This document shows, piece by piece, positions 38,335 to 47,659 of a DNA stretch of 64,000 bases (the first letter of the stretch is position 1; every line of letters begins with the position of its first letter). The notes beneath the pieces are model-generated. The model was not told where the DNA came from and did not search any database. It was given only the letters and a program-made list of their open reading frames with translations. This DNA is from Marinifilum sp. D737 (GTDB taxonomy: Bacteria > Bacteroidota > Bacteroidia > Bacteroidales > Marinifilaceae), in the NCBI RefSeq assembly GCF_026672275.1, contig NZ_JANQCD010000004.1:1-64000 (forward strand). Reading direction: 5' to 3'. A program made the translations under genes and the position numbers.

Positions 38335-40398
38335 TTATTTTACAAGGAGTAATTTTCGTTTTAATATCTCACCATCCACATTCATCCTAAGAATGTATAT
38401 TCCGGCTGAAAGTCCCTTTAGGTTAAACTCCAAAGTATTACTAAAACTTGATACAATTCCAGTCTTAACTTCCATACCTGTATTTGAATATACACTCCAA
38501 CTTATTTCACTATATATAATTTTGCTAAGGTCAACCGTAAATTTATCTACAGATGGGTTTGGATAAACCGACAAAAGCTTGTCATAATTCATTTCAATTT
38601 GTTTTGAAACACTTGTACTTCCACAATCATTTGTACCTGTCAAACTCACAGTATATTCTCCATAGTTAAGATATTCATGGCTTGGACTAACTTCATCTGA
38701 GGTATTGGCATCTCCTAAATTCCAGGTAAAAGAATCAAAATCAACTGATTGATTAATCAATGTTAATTTTTTATTTTGTATTGAGTAATCAAAACTAAGC
38801 TTTGTTAAATCAATAACTTTTACATCTCTACTAATTTCAATATCCACACCATTTGACCTATAGCTAAGCTGTATTGTCTTATTTCCCACTGTATTGTAGG
38901 ATACATCATGAGGCCCAGCTCCAGCAGCTTGACTTGGTGTAGCACCTTCACCAAAGTCCCACAACATATTTTCTACTCCTTCATTAACGATTGCTTCAAC
39001 GGTAAAATCATTGCCTACACATTTGCTACTGGCATTAATTTTAAAAGATGGATCATATCCATTTAAAGTTTCTACTCCCACATTCAATGGATCCAACCAA
39101 TGTTTTAACTGTTGGTTGATATTAGAGTAATTAGCCCAGCTCGATGAAAATTTTGCAAAGTAATCATTAACAGAATTGCTGCAATTTGCATCTCCACCTG
39201 TTAAATCACCAATAATTCTATGGTTTTGATCAAAAAGAGGTGAACCAGATGAACCTCCTTCAGTAGTTCCTACTTCCCAATCTAAAATTTGCCAGCTTGT
39301 ATTCTCATCAAAAGTGTATCGAGCATCCGAATATGTAGCGCTTACAGGAGGATCAATATCAATCGAAATCTTTTTAACATCTCCACTTGGATGATGAATG
39401 CATGTTGTATTCACTGGAATTGTTCCTGATCTATCCCATCCTGCATAATAAGGAGAATAAGATAAAGGTGGTTGTACAGATAGCTCTAACAGAGTAAAAT
39501 CTAAATTTGATGTTGTTGCTCTTAAAGTTGATCCGGAAATTGATTGAGATCTCTCACCATCATTTGTTCCACATGCAGAATTTTCGTAATTAAAATAGAA
39601 AATTGCTGCATCAGCAACTTCCTGTTCGTGCATTACATGATAAGCAGTTAACAAATAAGGCGTTCCATCCTGTCTGGTATTATTAATTAAAGCTCCAGAT
39701 GCGATCCACCCATTGTATAAAATGTGACAAACCGATCTTTTTTCAGTTTGCCAACCATTTCCTTCAGGACAACTTATATCCACATTACATTCTCCAGATG
39801 CCTTTACATTACTCCCTTTTAGCAAATTGAAAACATTTTTATAATCATGTAGAATTGTTTCTATAGACAATTCAGCAGAAAATTCAACTTCTGAAGGTTC
39901 TATATATTCAATCGTGAGCTCATCACCCATTAAGGGTTCAATAGAAAATTTGCCTGATTTCTTATTATTTTCATAAGTATAGGAACCTAAAACCTTAGTG
40001 GTATGATTATTATAAACAAATAATTGAGCTCCAAATGGTATTCTGAACTCTGAAAACTCCAGACCCAAAGAATAAGCTCCTTCGGATTTTACCGAAAACC
40101 GCCAAACTTTTCTACCATCGCTTAACTCTTCCCAAACTCCATCCTTTTTAATACTATAATCAACATCGAATGAATAGGCATACTGAGCATGCTTTAACCT
40201 TACTCCATACTTACCATCACTTTCTATGACAGATTTCGATATTGTATTAAATTTTGGAAGTTTAACCAACTTTGGCTCAAAATTAGCCTTCGCATCTTTA
40301 AATAATGGCTCTCCACCATGAGAAATTTGTGCTTTTACAGCCATTGAGAGAAATAATAGACTTAATCCAAGTCCTGTTCTGATTAGTTTAAATATCAT
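38335..40398 (-). CDS. Secreted trypsin-like (lysyl endopeptidase-type) peptidase with PKD repeats and T9SS tail
   Basis: An extracellular serine peptidase of about 687 residues. I use the ATG at 40398, which gives the signal MIFKLIRTGLGLSLLFLSMAVKA; an ATG 11 codons earlier (40431) is possible. After a beta-rich propeptide-like region (to about 200) comes a chymotrypsin-fold domain with CNVDISCPEGNGW at its start, as in lysyl endopeptidases, and a triad of His254 (LLTAYHVM), Asp300 (NLDFTLLEL) and Ser384 (GGSSGSPLF). Two PKD-like domains follow (about 445-600, with MLWDFGEGATPS and FTWNLGDANTSDE). The last 75 residues, from LLSVYPNPS to KRKLLLVK, are a type IX secretion sorting domain. Protein breakdown would expose glycopeptides for the PUL. 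Confidence 0.9.
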   Translation of the reverse strand: MIFKLIRTGLGLSLLFLSMAVKAQISHGGEPLFKDAKANFEPKLVKLPKFNTISKSVIESDGKYGVRLKHAQYAYSFDVDYSIKKDGVWEELSDGRKVWRFSVKSEGAYSLGLEFSEFRIPFGAQLFVYNNHTTKVLGSYTYENNKKSGKFSIEPLMGDELTIEYIEPSEVEFSAELSIETILHDYKNVFNLLKGSNVKASGECNVDISCPEGNGWQTEKRSVCHILYNGWIASGALINNTRQDGTPYLLTAYHVMHEQEVADAAIFYFNYENSACGTNDGERSQSISGSTLRATTSNLDFTLLELSVQPPLSYSPYYAGWDRSGTIPVNTTCIHHPSGDVKKISIDIDPPVSATYSDARYTFDENTSWQILDWEVGTTEGGSSGSPLFDQNHRIIGDLTGGDANCSNSVNDYFAKFSSSWANYSNINQQLKHWLDPLNVGVETLNGYDPSFKINASSKCVGNDFTVEAIVNEGVENMLWDFGEGATPSQAAGAGPHDVSYNTVGNKTIQLSYRSNGVDIEISRDVKVIDLTKLSFDYSIQNKKLTLINQSVDFDSFTWNLGDANTSDEVSPSHEYLNYGEYTVSLTGTNDCGSTSVSKQIEMNYDKLLSVYPNPSVDKFTVDLSKIIYSEISWSVYSNTGMEVKTGIVSSFSNTLEFNLKGLSAGIYILRMNVDGEILKRKLLLVK

Positions 40399-40554
40399 GA
40401 GATTTATTATAGAGATTCTCAAAAATAACAATTATGCTGATAAAGTCAATCCGCAAAAGCATATAGTCACCCTAATTAATACCCATATTCGATAATTATC
40501 TTAAAAGAATATTATCAGGATAAAAGAGGTCACACTTTATTCCAAAAAATTAAT

Positions 40555-40562
40555 TAAATTTG
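40555..40562 (+). promoter_or_regulatory. Possible -7 promoter element for the response regulator gene
   Basis: TAAATTTG matches the Bacteroidota TANNTTTG consensus and lies 33 bp before the start codon. I found no TTTG at the expected -33 spacing, so support is partial. Confidence 0.35.
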
Positions 40563-40594
40563 ATTAACAAATATTGAAAACCTAATTACACTCT

Positions 40595-40975
40595 ATGAGC
40601 ACAGACACTTTTAACTGGTCTAAAAAAACCATTCTAATTGCTGAAGATGTTGAATCAAATTATCTGTTTTTGGAAGAGGTAATTGGAAGAACAGGGGCTA
40701 ATATTCTCTGGGCCACGAATGGCCAAAATGCCATTGAAATGTTTACACAAAACGATATTGATCTAATTCTTATGGACATACAAATGCCATTACTAAATGG
40801 ATTTGATGCCACTAGAGCAATAAAGAAAATAGACCCTAAAGTTCCTGTTATTTCACAAACCGCATATGCAATGGCTGAAGACAGGGGAAAAAGCATCGCC
40901 GCGGGTTGCGACGATTACATTTCAAAGCCAATTTCAGGTCAGAAGTTATTAAGTCTTATAAATAAGTACCTTTAA
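40595..40975 (+). CDS. Stand-alone response regulator receiver
   Basis: A 126-residue protein that is a CheY-like receiver and nothing else. The acidic pocket is AEDVE (17-19), the phosphoacceptor is Asp61 in LILMDIQMP, Thr89 sits in SQTAYA and Lys111 in SKPIS. The sequence style (AEDVESNYLFLEEVI, QTAYAMAEDR) is that of receivers from hybrid histidine kinases. With no output domain it should act through protein contacts. It converges on the SpoIIE-type phosphatase gene, and the two 3' ends overlap by 4 bp (40972-40975). A role in the same signalling route as the hydrogenase operon is possible, but not shown. Confidence 0.92.
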   Translation: MSTDTFNWSKKTILIAEDVESNYLFLEEVIGRTGANILWATNGQNAIEMFTQNDIDLILMDIQMPLLNGFDATRAIKKIDPKVPVISQTAYAMAEDRGKSIAAGCDDYISKPISGQKLLSLINKYL

Positions 40976-42156
40976 ATAAAAGTTAAGCTTACATCTTTTA
41001 AAAACTTTTCTTCGAGTAGACTTACAATCTTTTTTACTACGGTTCTTCTAATTTCAAGCTCTACAGGCAAACTAGGATCTTGATGAGCAAAATTAATACG
41101 AGTACCCGATATAATTGAAATTTTATCGCTCTGCAACAAATAATGTACAATTTGATCTGCCGGTCCATCTCCCAGATCATAATCGATGGTATATTCTTCC
41201 AAAATACGTGCAACTTTTCCTATGGTAAGAATTCCTTCGGTAACCAAGTTAATTCCTTCCATATATGAAGCTGGTGGTAATTCAGGATCTGTAATTTTCA
41301 TACCTGCTGCAAATTTCAAACTCAATTCTCGAGCAAGTATTTCAGCAGTAGTACCTCCACATATAATTTTCTTCCCTTTAAAGTGATAAACACGCATTGC
41401 ATATTCAGAATCTTTATCCTCTTCAAATGGTGGTCCGGTGCATATTAATAGCTTTCTTGGCTCTCTGTAATAAATTACACCTGCACTGGTATCATCTTTG
41501 GGTTCATCATTATCATTTCGGGAAGCTTTCTTCACCAATTGCAATCCTAAATTTCTAGCAGATATGAATGGAGTTGTTCTTACAATATTCTTCACGTAAT
41601 TCAAAGCATTCTCATGTCCCCAACCAAATGGCAACTCTCTACTTCCCATCCCCGATTGCATGATACCATCAGACCAAAACAAAACCCTATCCTCTTTTCG
41701 TGCGGTAAACGAACAAGTTCTTAACTGTTTTCCTTGATTTTCCTCACTATCAAGAGTTATGGTTCTCCAACCTGGATCATAAACCTCTGCTCCCCGCATA
41801 ACAACACAACAAGGATTATCAAACTCTATAATCTTAGTTGTTCCATCATATTCGATATCAATTACAGTAAAAGTAGAATAACTAACCTTACGAACACTGC
41901 AAACAGGAAGCGTATTCATTATAATCTCGGCAATAGATATTACATCCTTATGCTCCGCAGTAAAATTCATTGCCATGGAAGCCGTAAGTGTGGCCAATAC
42001 ATTGGCTTTTACACCACTCCCCATTCCATCACTTAACACTGCAATTGTTCTGTTTTCTTCTTTTATTCTTCTAGAAAGAAAAACATCACCACAAATCATA
42101 TCTCCATGATGGAATAATTGTTGACAATCTATGTCGATGTGAAATTTATCTTCCAT
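40972..42156 (-). CDS. SpoIIE/PP2C-type serine phosphatase, copy 1 (hydrogenase-linked)
   Basis: A 394-residue cytoplasmic protein. Residues 1-235 form a SpoIIE-like PP2C phosphatase domain: CGDVF (22-26), VLSDGMGSGVKAN (40-52) with a metal-binding Asp, LFWSDGIMQSGMGS, and the late DDTSAG pair. Residues after about 238 (LLICTGPPFE to the end) form a second conserved part seen in phosphatases encoded beside sensory hydrogenases. The start codon overlaps the stop codon of the upstream hydrogenase-like gene (TAATG), so the two are translationally coupled. Its target, perhaps an anti-sigma-antagonist-type phosphoprotein, is not in this window. It is the same length as copy 2 and clearly paralogous. 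Confidence 0.87.
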   Translation of the reverse strand: MEDKFHIDIDCQQLFHHGDMICGDVFLSRRIKEENRTIAVLSDGMGSGVKANVLATLTASMAMNFTAEHKDVISIAEIIMNTLPVCSVRKVSYSTFTVIDIEYDGTTKIIEFDNPCCVVMRGAEVYDPGWRTITLDSEENQGKQLRTCSFTARKEDRVLFWSDGIMQSGMGSRELPFGWGHENALNYVKNIVRTTPFISARNLGLQLVKKASRNDNDEPKDDTSAGVIYYREPRKLLICTGPPFEEDKDSEYAMRVYHFKGKKIICGGTTAEILARELSLKFAAGMKITDPELPPASYMEGINLVTEGILTIGKVARILEEYTIDYDLGDGPADQIVHYLLQSDKISIISGTRINFAHQDPSLPVELEIRRTVVKKIVSLLEEKFLKDVSLTFI

Positions 42157-44009
42157 TATTCTGTACTTTCTTTATCACCTGGAGTGTGAGATTTGATAAT
42201 CGAATTCATTAATTTCTCAGTCTTAGAGGCACTTTCCCCTAGTAAAAATGCAATTTGCTGAACCGTTTGCAGGTTTTCTTTGATTACAGCTCTTGCCCTA
42301 CCGATCACCTCTTCTTTTCTCACCTCCGGAGCATATAAGTCACGGATAATCCCACCAACAATTTTGTTTTTCTTAATTGTAAACACCGATACATTAAAAA
42401 GCGCATTGCCATAATGCACATCTTTATTCAAAATATCTTCACCATTAAGAATAACTGTTGAAAACAACTTATGGAATGGTATCAATTTCGTTAAGTCCGC
42501 ATCAACCAAACCAGGAATTATTTCACTTAGCATTCTTGCTTCATCACCCAATAAATTCACGAAACTGGTGTTGGATTCAATAACCTTCAGATTTTCATCC
42601 ACTATTACAACTCCCGAAGGTAATTTTTGCAGCATGGCAGATACTGTTTCCGAAGCTTCTTGTGCAATGACTCTTTCTTCATTGGCTATCCTCTCCGATT
42701 CTTTTAGCGCGGTTTTGGTCTGTGAAAGTTTAGAGTTTGTAATATTGAGTTCTTTGATCACAGAATTCATATTCTTGATCGTATAAGAAGAACACATCTC
42801 AAAATTTGCCAAACCTTGACATTTCGCAATCGCAAATTCCCGGCACGACTCATAACCGCATGAACCACAACCTAACTGATCCTCAACCTTCTCCTTTCCC
42901 ATTTCTACAAGAACGTCATATACTTCCTCTTCCGATGGAATGGGAAGATTTTGTCCTCTGGATTTAAAACCTCGATTAAGATCTAAATTCTTGTATTCAT
43001 CAATCTCTTTCTGCCATTGTTCCTCGTCAAAAGTCTTTAATCTCTTTCGCACATATCTAATAACCTGAGATCTTCTTGAAAACTTACGCCCTCCGGCAGA
43101 AGCTCCCGGTCCCATGATACATCCTTCACAATAAAATAAATCCAAATGCTGATTTAAATTGTGCTGAGTTTTAAATTCATTAATGGAACGCAAAAAGTTA
43201 TTTCTTCCTTCAGTACTAATAATTCCTCCATTTAACATGCTAACATCAATATCAGCAGCCTGGAACAAACCATGACTAATTGGAAACAGTCCTCCCAAAC
43301 GAGCAAATGGAGGATCAAATTCAGAAAACTCTACTGAATTTTCTGTTATGTCATATTCTTTAAATAATTTTCGGAGTTCAACAAAACTGAGTACTGCATG
43401 AATATCTCCATCCGAACCATTAAAAAACTTCACATCATTTTTACTTGCAACGCATGGCGATAAAGAAACAACCTTTGTATTCTTTCCATATTTCTTACGT
43501 ACAACCTTTGCCATTGCAACATTTGGAGGTACAATAGGAGCAAGATTTTCAACCAAATCGGGATGGAAATTCTCCACCTGATTTACGAGTGCCGGACACT
43601 TGGTTGATATGTAGTATTTCCCATGGAAATTATCGAAAAGCTTCTTGTATTTATATGCAACCAAATCTGCACCAAATGCAGCTTCAACCACGTAATCGAA
43701 ACCCAAAGCTCGAATCATTCCTACAAAGTTTCTATAATCCAGAATATCATCGAATTCACCAGAAATACTTGGATCACAAATTGCAACAACCGGATCGTTA
43801 CCGCTCAGTAACATTTTAACCTGATCTTCGGAATTGCGATATTCAATTGCAGCTTGAGCACATACAGTCACACAATTTCCGCACCCAATACATCTGTTTT
43901 CAATGATATGGGCATAATCATTCTCAATTTTTATCGCTTTGGCAGGACAAACACGAATGCAAGTATAACTAAGGTTACACTTGTCCTTATTGGTTAGGAT
44001 TAAAGGCAT
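42156..44009 (-). CDS. Sensory [FeFe]-hydrogenase-like protein with PAS domain, copy 1 (altered cluster ligands)
   Basis: A 617-residue cytoplasmic protein: two ferredoxin-type clusters (about 1-55), H-cluster domain (about 70-320), a further [4Fe-4S] motif (Cys381, Cys384, Cys389, Cys406), a coiled linker (about 415-455) and a PAS domain (about 455-560). H-cluster motifs read STKCPA (Cys138), LSPCVASK (Cys186) and FYCEGCIMGPG (Cys294, Cys297). Two oddities: the first ferredoxin site is C11-S14-C17-C21, lacking one Cys, and the third H-cluster motif is CxxC where CxxxC is normal. It is therefore probably a sensor with reduced or no H2 turnover. It pairs with the phosphatase downstream. The proton-transfer Cys before Cys138 is replaced by Lys. 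Confidence 0.85.
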   Translation of the reverse strand: MPLILTNKDKCNLSYTCIRVCPAKAIKIENDYAHIIENRCIGCGNCVTVCAQAAIEYRNSEDQVKMLLSGNDPVVAICDPSISGEFDDILDYRNFVGMIRALGFDYVVEAAFGADLVAYKYKKLFDNFHGKYYISTKCPALVNQVENFHPDLVENLAPIVPPNVAMAKVVRKKYGKNTKVVSLSPCVASKNDVKFFNGSDGDIHAVLSFVELRKLFKEYDITENSVEFSEFDPPFARLGGLFPISHGLFQAADIDVSMLNGGIISTEGRNNFLRSINEFKTQHNLNQHLDLFYCEGCIMGPGASAGGRKFSRRSQVIRYVRKRLKTFDEEQWQKEIDEYKNLDLNRGFKSRGQNLPIPSEEEVYDVLVEMGKEKVEDQLGCGSCGYESCREFAIAKCQGLANFEMCSSYTIKNMNSVIKELNITNSKLSQTKTALKESERIANEERVIAQEASETVSAMLQKLPSGVVIVDENLKVIESNTSFVNLLGDEARMLSEIIPGLVDADLTKLIPFHKLFSTVILNGEDILNKDVHYGNALFNVSVFTIKKNKIVGGIIRDLYAPEVRKEEVIGRARAVIKENLQTVQQIAFLLGESASKTEKLMNSIIKSHTPGDKESTE

Positions 44010-44046
44010 AATACGGGAGTTTTAGGGTTGGAAACTAAAGCATGAA

Positions 44047-44298
44047 TTAAACAAGGCCAAAAACCCCATTTAATATTTCAATTACGCCTTCCGGATCAAT
44101 TTCTTCGTATAATTCATCATCAATTTTAAGAATTGGTCCTTTAGCACAATTGCCCGTACAAAGTTCTCCATGAAAGAAAACCTTATCTTTTAATTTATTC
44201 TCTTCCAAGTAGGTATTAATTGCTTTAAGAGCTTTACCATTCCCTCTTGAAAAGCATGAGCTTCCCAAGCAAATGGTGATTTCAATTTTCTCAGCCAT
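44047..44298 (-). CDS. Small thioredoxin-like [2Fe-2S] ferredoxin (NuoE/HydC-like)
   Basis: An 83-residue electron carrier. Four cysteines are arranged as in the thioredoxin-like ferredoxin fold of NuoE and of HydC subunits: Cys10 and Cys15 (CLGSSC), Cys47 and Cys51 (CTGNC), followed by KGPILKIDDELYEEIDPEGV, a typical family ending. It sits between the two phosphatase/hydrogenase-like pairs, 30 bp after phosphatase copy 2 and 37 bp before hydrogenase copy 1. It may pass electrons to or from the sensory hydrogenases, or have come from a larger electron-bifurcating operon; context is the only basis. Confidence 0.9.
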   Translation of the reverse strand: MAEKIEITICLGSSCFSRGNGKALKAINTYLEENKLKDKVFFHGELCTGNCAKGPILKIDDELYEEIDPEGVIEILNGVFGLV

Positions 44299-44328
44299 CT
44301 AGTTTGTTGTTTTGTTTTCTAGTACAGT

Positions 44329-45513
44329 TTAAATATAGCTAAGATCTACTTCTTTTAAAAACTTTTCCTCCAGCAAGGCAACGATATTCTTAACAACGGT
44401 TCTTCTAATTTCCAATTCAACAGGAAGTTTAGGATCCTGATGTGCAACATTGATCTTGGTTCCATTAATGATAAATATCTTGTCACTCTCGAGTAGGAGT
44501 TTAACAATTCTATCGGCAGGACCATTTCTTAGAACCGTATTTTGGTTGTAATTACTCAGGATTCGATGCACCTTTCCCAATGTCAAAATCCCTTCGGTTA
44601 CCAAATCTACCCCTTCGATAAAGGAAACCGGAGGCAATTCGCTATCGCAAATATTTAAATCAACTTCTATTGGTTTTTGCAACTCTCTTGATACAATGCC
44701 AGCAGTTGTTCCTCCGCATACAATTTTTGTTCCCTCAAACTCACTCATTTGCTTTACCAGTTGCACATCTTTCGATTTTTCGTAAGGAGGTCCCGTACAA
44801 ATCATCAAATTACGAGGTTCGCGGTAATATAAAACTGCGCATGATGTATCATCCTTAGGCTGATTACTATTGTTTGCACATGCCCTTTCCACAATATCAT
44901 TTCCCAAGCGACGAGCCGAAATGTATGGCTGCTTTCTAATCAAAGCTTTTGCAAACTGATCCACATTTCCCATTCCCCAACCAAATGGCAAACGTTTGGA
45001 TCCCATCCCCGAATTCGTTACGCCATCGGAACAGAATATAATTCGATCTTCCTTTTGTGCTTTAAATCGATATGAGTAAAGTATTTTGCCCTTATTAGCC
45101 TCTCCTTCCGGATGCAATTCTTCACATTCAGGCTTATAAGATTCCAAGCCCCTTAATATCAAACAATCGGGATTATCATAGCTAATAATCCTGGTATCAC
45201 CATCACACTCAATCTCTACAATGGTAAAGGTCGAATATCCAGCTTTTCGCTTGCTACAAACAGGCAAAGTTTTCATGATTACTTCTGCTGCCTTTCGGAT
45301 ATCCTTGTTCACCTTCATGTAATTCAAAATCATTGATGATGTTAGTGTAGCCAATACATTGGCTTTTACACCACTCCCCAATCCATCCGAAAGAACAAGT
45401 ATGGTTCGGCCTTCATCTTTCAGCTTTCGCGACATAAAAACATCACCACAAATCGATTGGCCTACCTGATTTCTCTGCTGACATTCAACCTCTATGTAAA
45501 AATTATCTTGCAT
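44329..45513 (-). CDS. SpoIIE/PP2C-type serine phosphatase, copy 2 (hydrogenase-linked)
   Basis: Also 394 residues, paralogous to copy 1 along its whole length (shared ICGDVF, SGVKANVLATLT, TLPVCS, LPFGWG, CTGPP, KINVAHQDP/RINFAHQDP). The PP2C metal-site motifs are LVLSDGLGSG (39-48), FCSDGVTNSGMGS and DDTSCAVLYY. It begins 27 bp after the second hydrogenase-like gene, giving the same gene pair order as copy 1. The duplication of a phosphatase-hydrogenase pair suggests two parallel or cross-talking redox inputs to one phosphosignalling pathway, which is inference. Confidence 0.87.
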   Translation of the reverse strand: MQDNFYIEVECQQRNQVGQSICGDVFMSRKLKDEGRTILVLSDGLGSGVKANVLATLTSSMILNYMKVNKDIRKAAEVIMKTLPVCSKRKAGYSTFTIVEIECDGDTRIISYDNPDCLILRGLESYKPECEELHPEGEANKGKILYSYRFKAQKEDRIIFCSDGVTNSGMGSKRLPFGWGMGNVDQFAKALIRKQPYISARRLGNDIVERACANNSNQPKDDTSCAVLYYREPRNLMICTGPPYEKSKDVQLVKQMSEFEGTKIVCGGTTAGIVSRELQKPIEVDLNICDSELPPVSFIEGVDLVTEGILTLGKVHRILSNYNQNTVLRNGPADRIVKLLLESDKIFIINGTKINVAHQDPKLPVELEIRRTVVKNIVALLEEKFLKEVDLSYI

Positions 45514-45540
45514 ATCCGTTCAGCTTTAGCTTTGTTTTTT

Positions 45541-47250
45541 TTATTCTGCTGGCTTATAAAATTCCACAATCGAATTCAGCATTTCCTCGGTTTCCGATGC
45601 ATTCTCTCCAAGTAAGTATGCAATCTTCTGTACCGTTTCCAGGTTTTTTCGGTTTACAGTTTTTGCTCGATTCACAACCTCTTCCCTTTGGATGTATGGT
45701 TGAGACATATCTCTAACAATTGCCCCAACAATTTTATGCTTATGGATACTAAAAATACTTACATGCAGCATTTTATTGTCATGTTTTATGTCTCGTTCCA
45801 AATTATCTACCCCTGTTGCTAAGGCAGATGCAAACAGCTTATGAAATGGAATTATCTTTTTCAAATCAGCATCAACCAAACCAGGTATGGTTTCATAAAC
45901 TTCTTCTATTTCTTCGCCTAGTATTCCAGCAAAACTTTGATTGGCCTCTATAATTTTCAACTCATCGTTTACAATTACAACACCCGATGGAATTTTACGT
46001 AGTAAGGCCGAGGATTTATCCTGTGCAATTTTCCTCATATACGATACGCACATATTTGGTTCTGAACGATCCTCCAAGTATGCCTCTGCAAATTCTCTAC
46101 ATGAATTGTATCCACATCCCCCACAATTGATTTCATCTTTATCAGAATACTTCCCAATCATGGTTAAAGCCTCTTTTATACTATTTTCGGAATGCTCATA
46201 TTTTGGAATTGGAGAAATGGAATCGAAATTACGCTGTATAGAAAAATCGGTATTCAAAACAGCTGCATCATCCGAGTCCAATTTATTAATTACCTCCAGG
46301 CGTTTAATTGCCGTTGAATACTCTTTCTCAGCACCAGGTCCATTTACGCATCCTCCCTCGCAAGCCAACAACTCCAAAAACAGTTTGTTGGTTTTTCCAT
46401 ATTTGTTTAAATCGCTTAATACATTTTTAATGTTTCCAATGCCCGAGAAAGTCATGTAAACCGCATCGGTTGCGCTAACGTTTTGCTTTATTCCCATGAT
46501 CATACCTCCATCAATTGGATACAAGATGCCACGTCCCGCTTTGCCAGGAATAAAACTATTATTCACCTTATCTTCAGGAAACAAATATGGATCCAGATTT
46601 TCCTCTTCCAACCAATTCTTCAAATCAGTAAAAGTTAAGGATGCATCCAATAAGTCTGGAAATTCATCACTTTCTGCTTTCTTGGCAATACAGGGCCCTA
46701 TAAAAACAACTTTTGAATCAGGAAATTGTTCCTTTAAGTACTTGGCATGAGTTAACAAGGGAGATAAAAATGGTGTAATATTCTGCTTAAATATCGGATA
46801 ATGCTTACAAATCATTTCTACTACCGAAGGACAAGCAGATGAAATATAAACTCCATTCTCACCACCATCTACATAACTGGCTACATGTTTTGAAACCTCC
46901 TGTGCTCCAAGTGCCGTTTCCGAAACTTCGGCAAAGCCTAATTCCTTAAGTGCGGAAATAAACTGATCATCTTTTAGGTTCGGAAATTCGGTTACAAAAG
47001 AGGGGGCTATGGAAACAATGATATGATCTCCTCGATTAATCATTGCCTTCACTCGCTTCACATCGTCGCGTACTTTTTTTGCATTTACAGGGCATATTTG
47101 TGTACAAGTACCACAATAAATACAATCGTTATGAAGGATCTGGGCTGAATTATTCACTACTTTAATTGCCTTTAAAGTACATTCCCGTATGCACTTGTAA
47201 CAATCCTGACAATCGTTCTGTTCTGTATAAACTGGCTTTAATACATCCAT
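45541..47250 (-). CDS. Sensory [FeFe]-hydrogenase with PAS domain, copy 2 (full ligand set)
   Basis: A 569-residue protein with two complete ferredoxin sites (Cys14-17-20-24 and Cys43-46-49-53), an H-cluster domain with all four expected ligands (Cys140 in SSACPS, Cys187 in IGPCIAKK, Cys297 and Cys301 in ACEGGCVNGPG), a [4Fe-4S] motif (Cys376, Cys379, Cys384, Cys401) and a C-terminal PAS domain (about 415-515). The proton-transfer Cys before Cys140 is Ala, as in sensory (group C/D type) enzymes rather than catalytic ones. It should sense H2 or redox state and signal through the phosphatase encoded next. It is the first gene of the operon. No maturation genes (hydEFG) are in the window. Confidence 0.88.
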   Translation of the reverse strand: MDVLKPVYTEQNDCQDCYKCIRECTLKAIKVVNNSAQILHNDCIYCGTCTQICPVNAKKVRDDVKRVKAMINRGDHIIVSIAPSFVTEFPNLKDDQFISALKELGFAEVSETALGAQEVSKHVASYVDGGENGVYISSACPSVVEMICKHYPIFKQNITPFLSPLLTHAKYLKEQFPDSKVVFIGPCIAKKAESDEFPDLLDASLTFTDLKNWLEEENLDPYLFPEDKVNNSFIPGKAGRGILYPIDGGMIMGIKQNVSATDAVYMTFSGIGNIKNVLSDLNKYGKTNKLFLELLACEGGCVNGPGAEKEYSTAIKRLEVINKLDSDDAAVLNTDFSIQRNFDSISPIPKYEHSENSIKEALTMIGKYSDKDEINCGGCGYNSCREFAEAYLEDRSEPNMCVSYMRKIAQDKSSALLRKIPSGVVIVNDELKIIEANQSFAGILGEEIEEVYETIPGLVDADLKKIIPFHKLFASALATGVDNLERDIKHDNKMLHVSIFSIHKHKIVGAIVRDMSQPYIQREEVVNRAKTVNRKNLETVQKIAYLLGENASETEEMLNSIVEFYKPAE

Positions 47251-47659
47251 AAGATCTAATTGTAATCACGTATCTCATTTAGCTTCTGCAAAGTTCAATA
47301 TTTATGTTACCGATAAGTCTAAATACTATCTGTTTGGGAACACATCTAAACAATTCATACCTATTTTAAATAAGGGAACTCACTGACTTTCTTTTTTATA
47401 CAACATGCATCAAATTCTTATTCTAAATAACAAGTAAACTATAGCTTAAAATTGATTCATTTACGGACAGAAATTGTTCATTACCGAACAACTTTATACT
47501 GAAACTGAAGAGCTACACTTTTATTAATTGACTTAAAACTTGCCACTTCTAGCCTTCGGCTTGGTATTTGATACATCATTTTCTTAATAAATATGATTTT
47601 CAATCCCTTATCGTACTTTAAGACAAACCTTAAGACTAATATCAAATCAGAATAATCAA
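47251..47659. other. Divergent intergenic region between the hydrogenase operon and the PQQ-propeller gene
   Basis: No gene is visible in these 409 bp. It should hold two divergent promoters, but I could not place a full -7/-33 pair. A short inverted repeat, TTGTTC (47474-47479) and GAACAA (47486-47491), lies near the middle and could be an operator. Confidence 0.5.

Noticed and set aside
45941-46459. 172-residue plus-strand frame inside the second sensory hydrogenase gene
   Set aside because: Antisense to conserved cysteine motifs; low-complexity Ser/Phe-rich product with no recognisable features.
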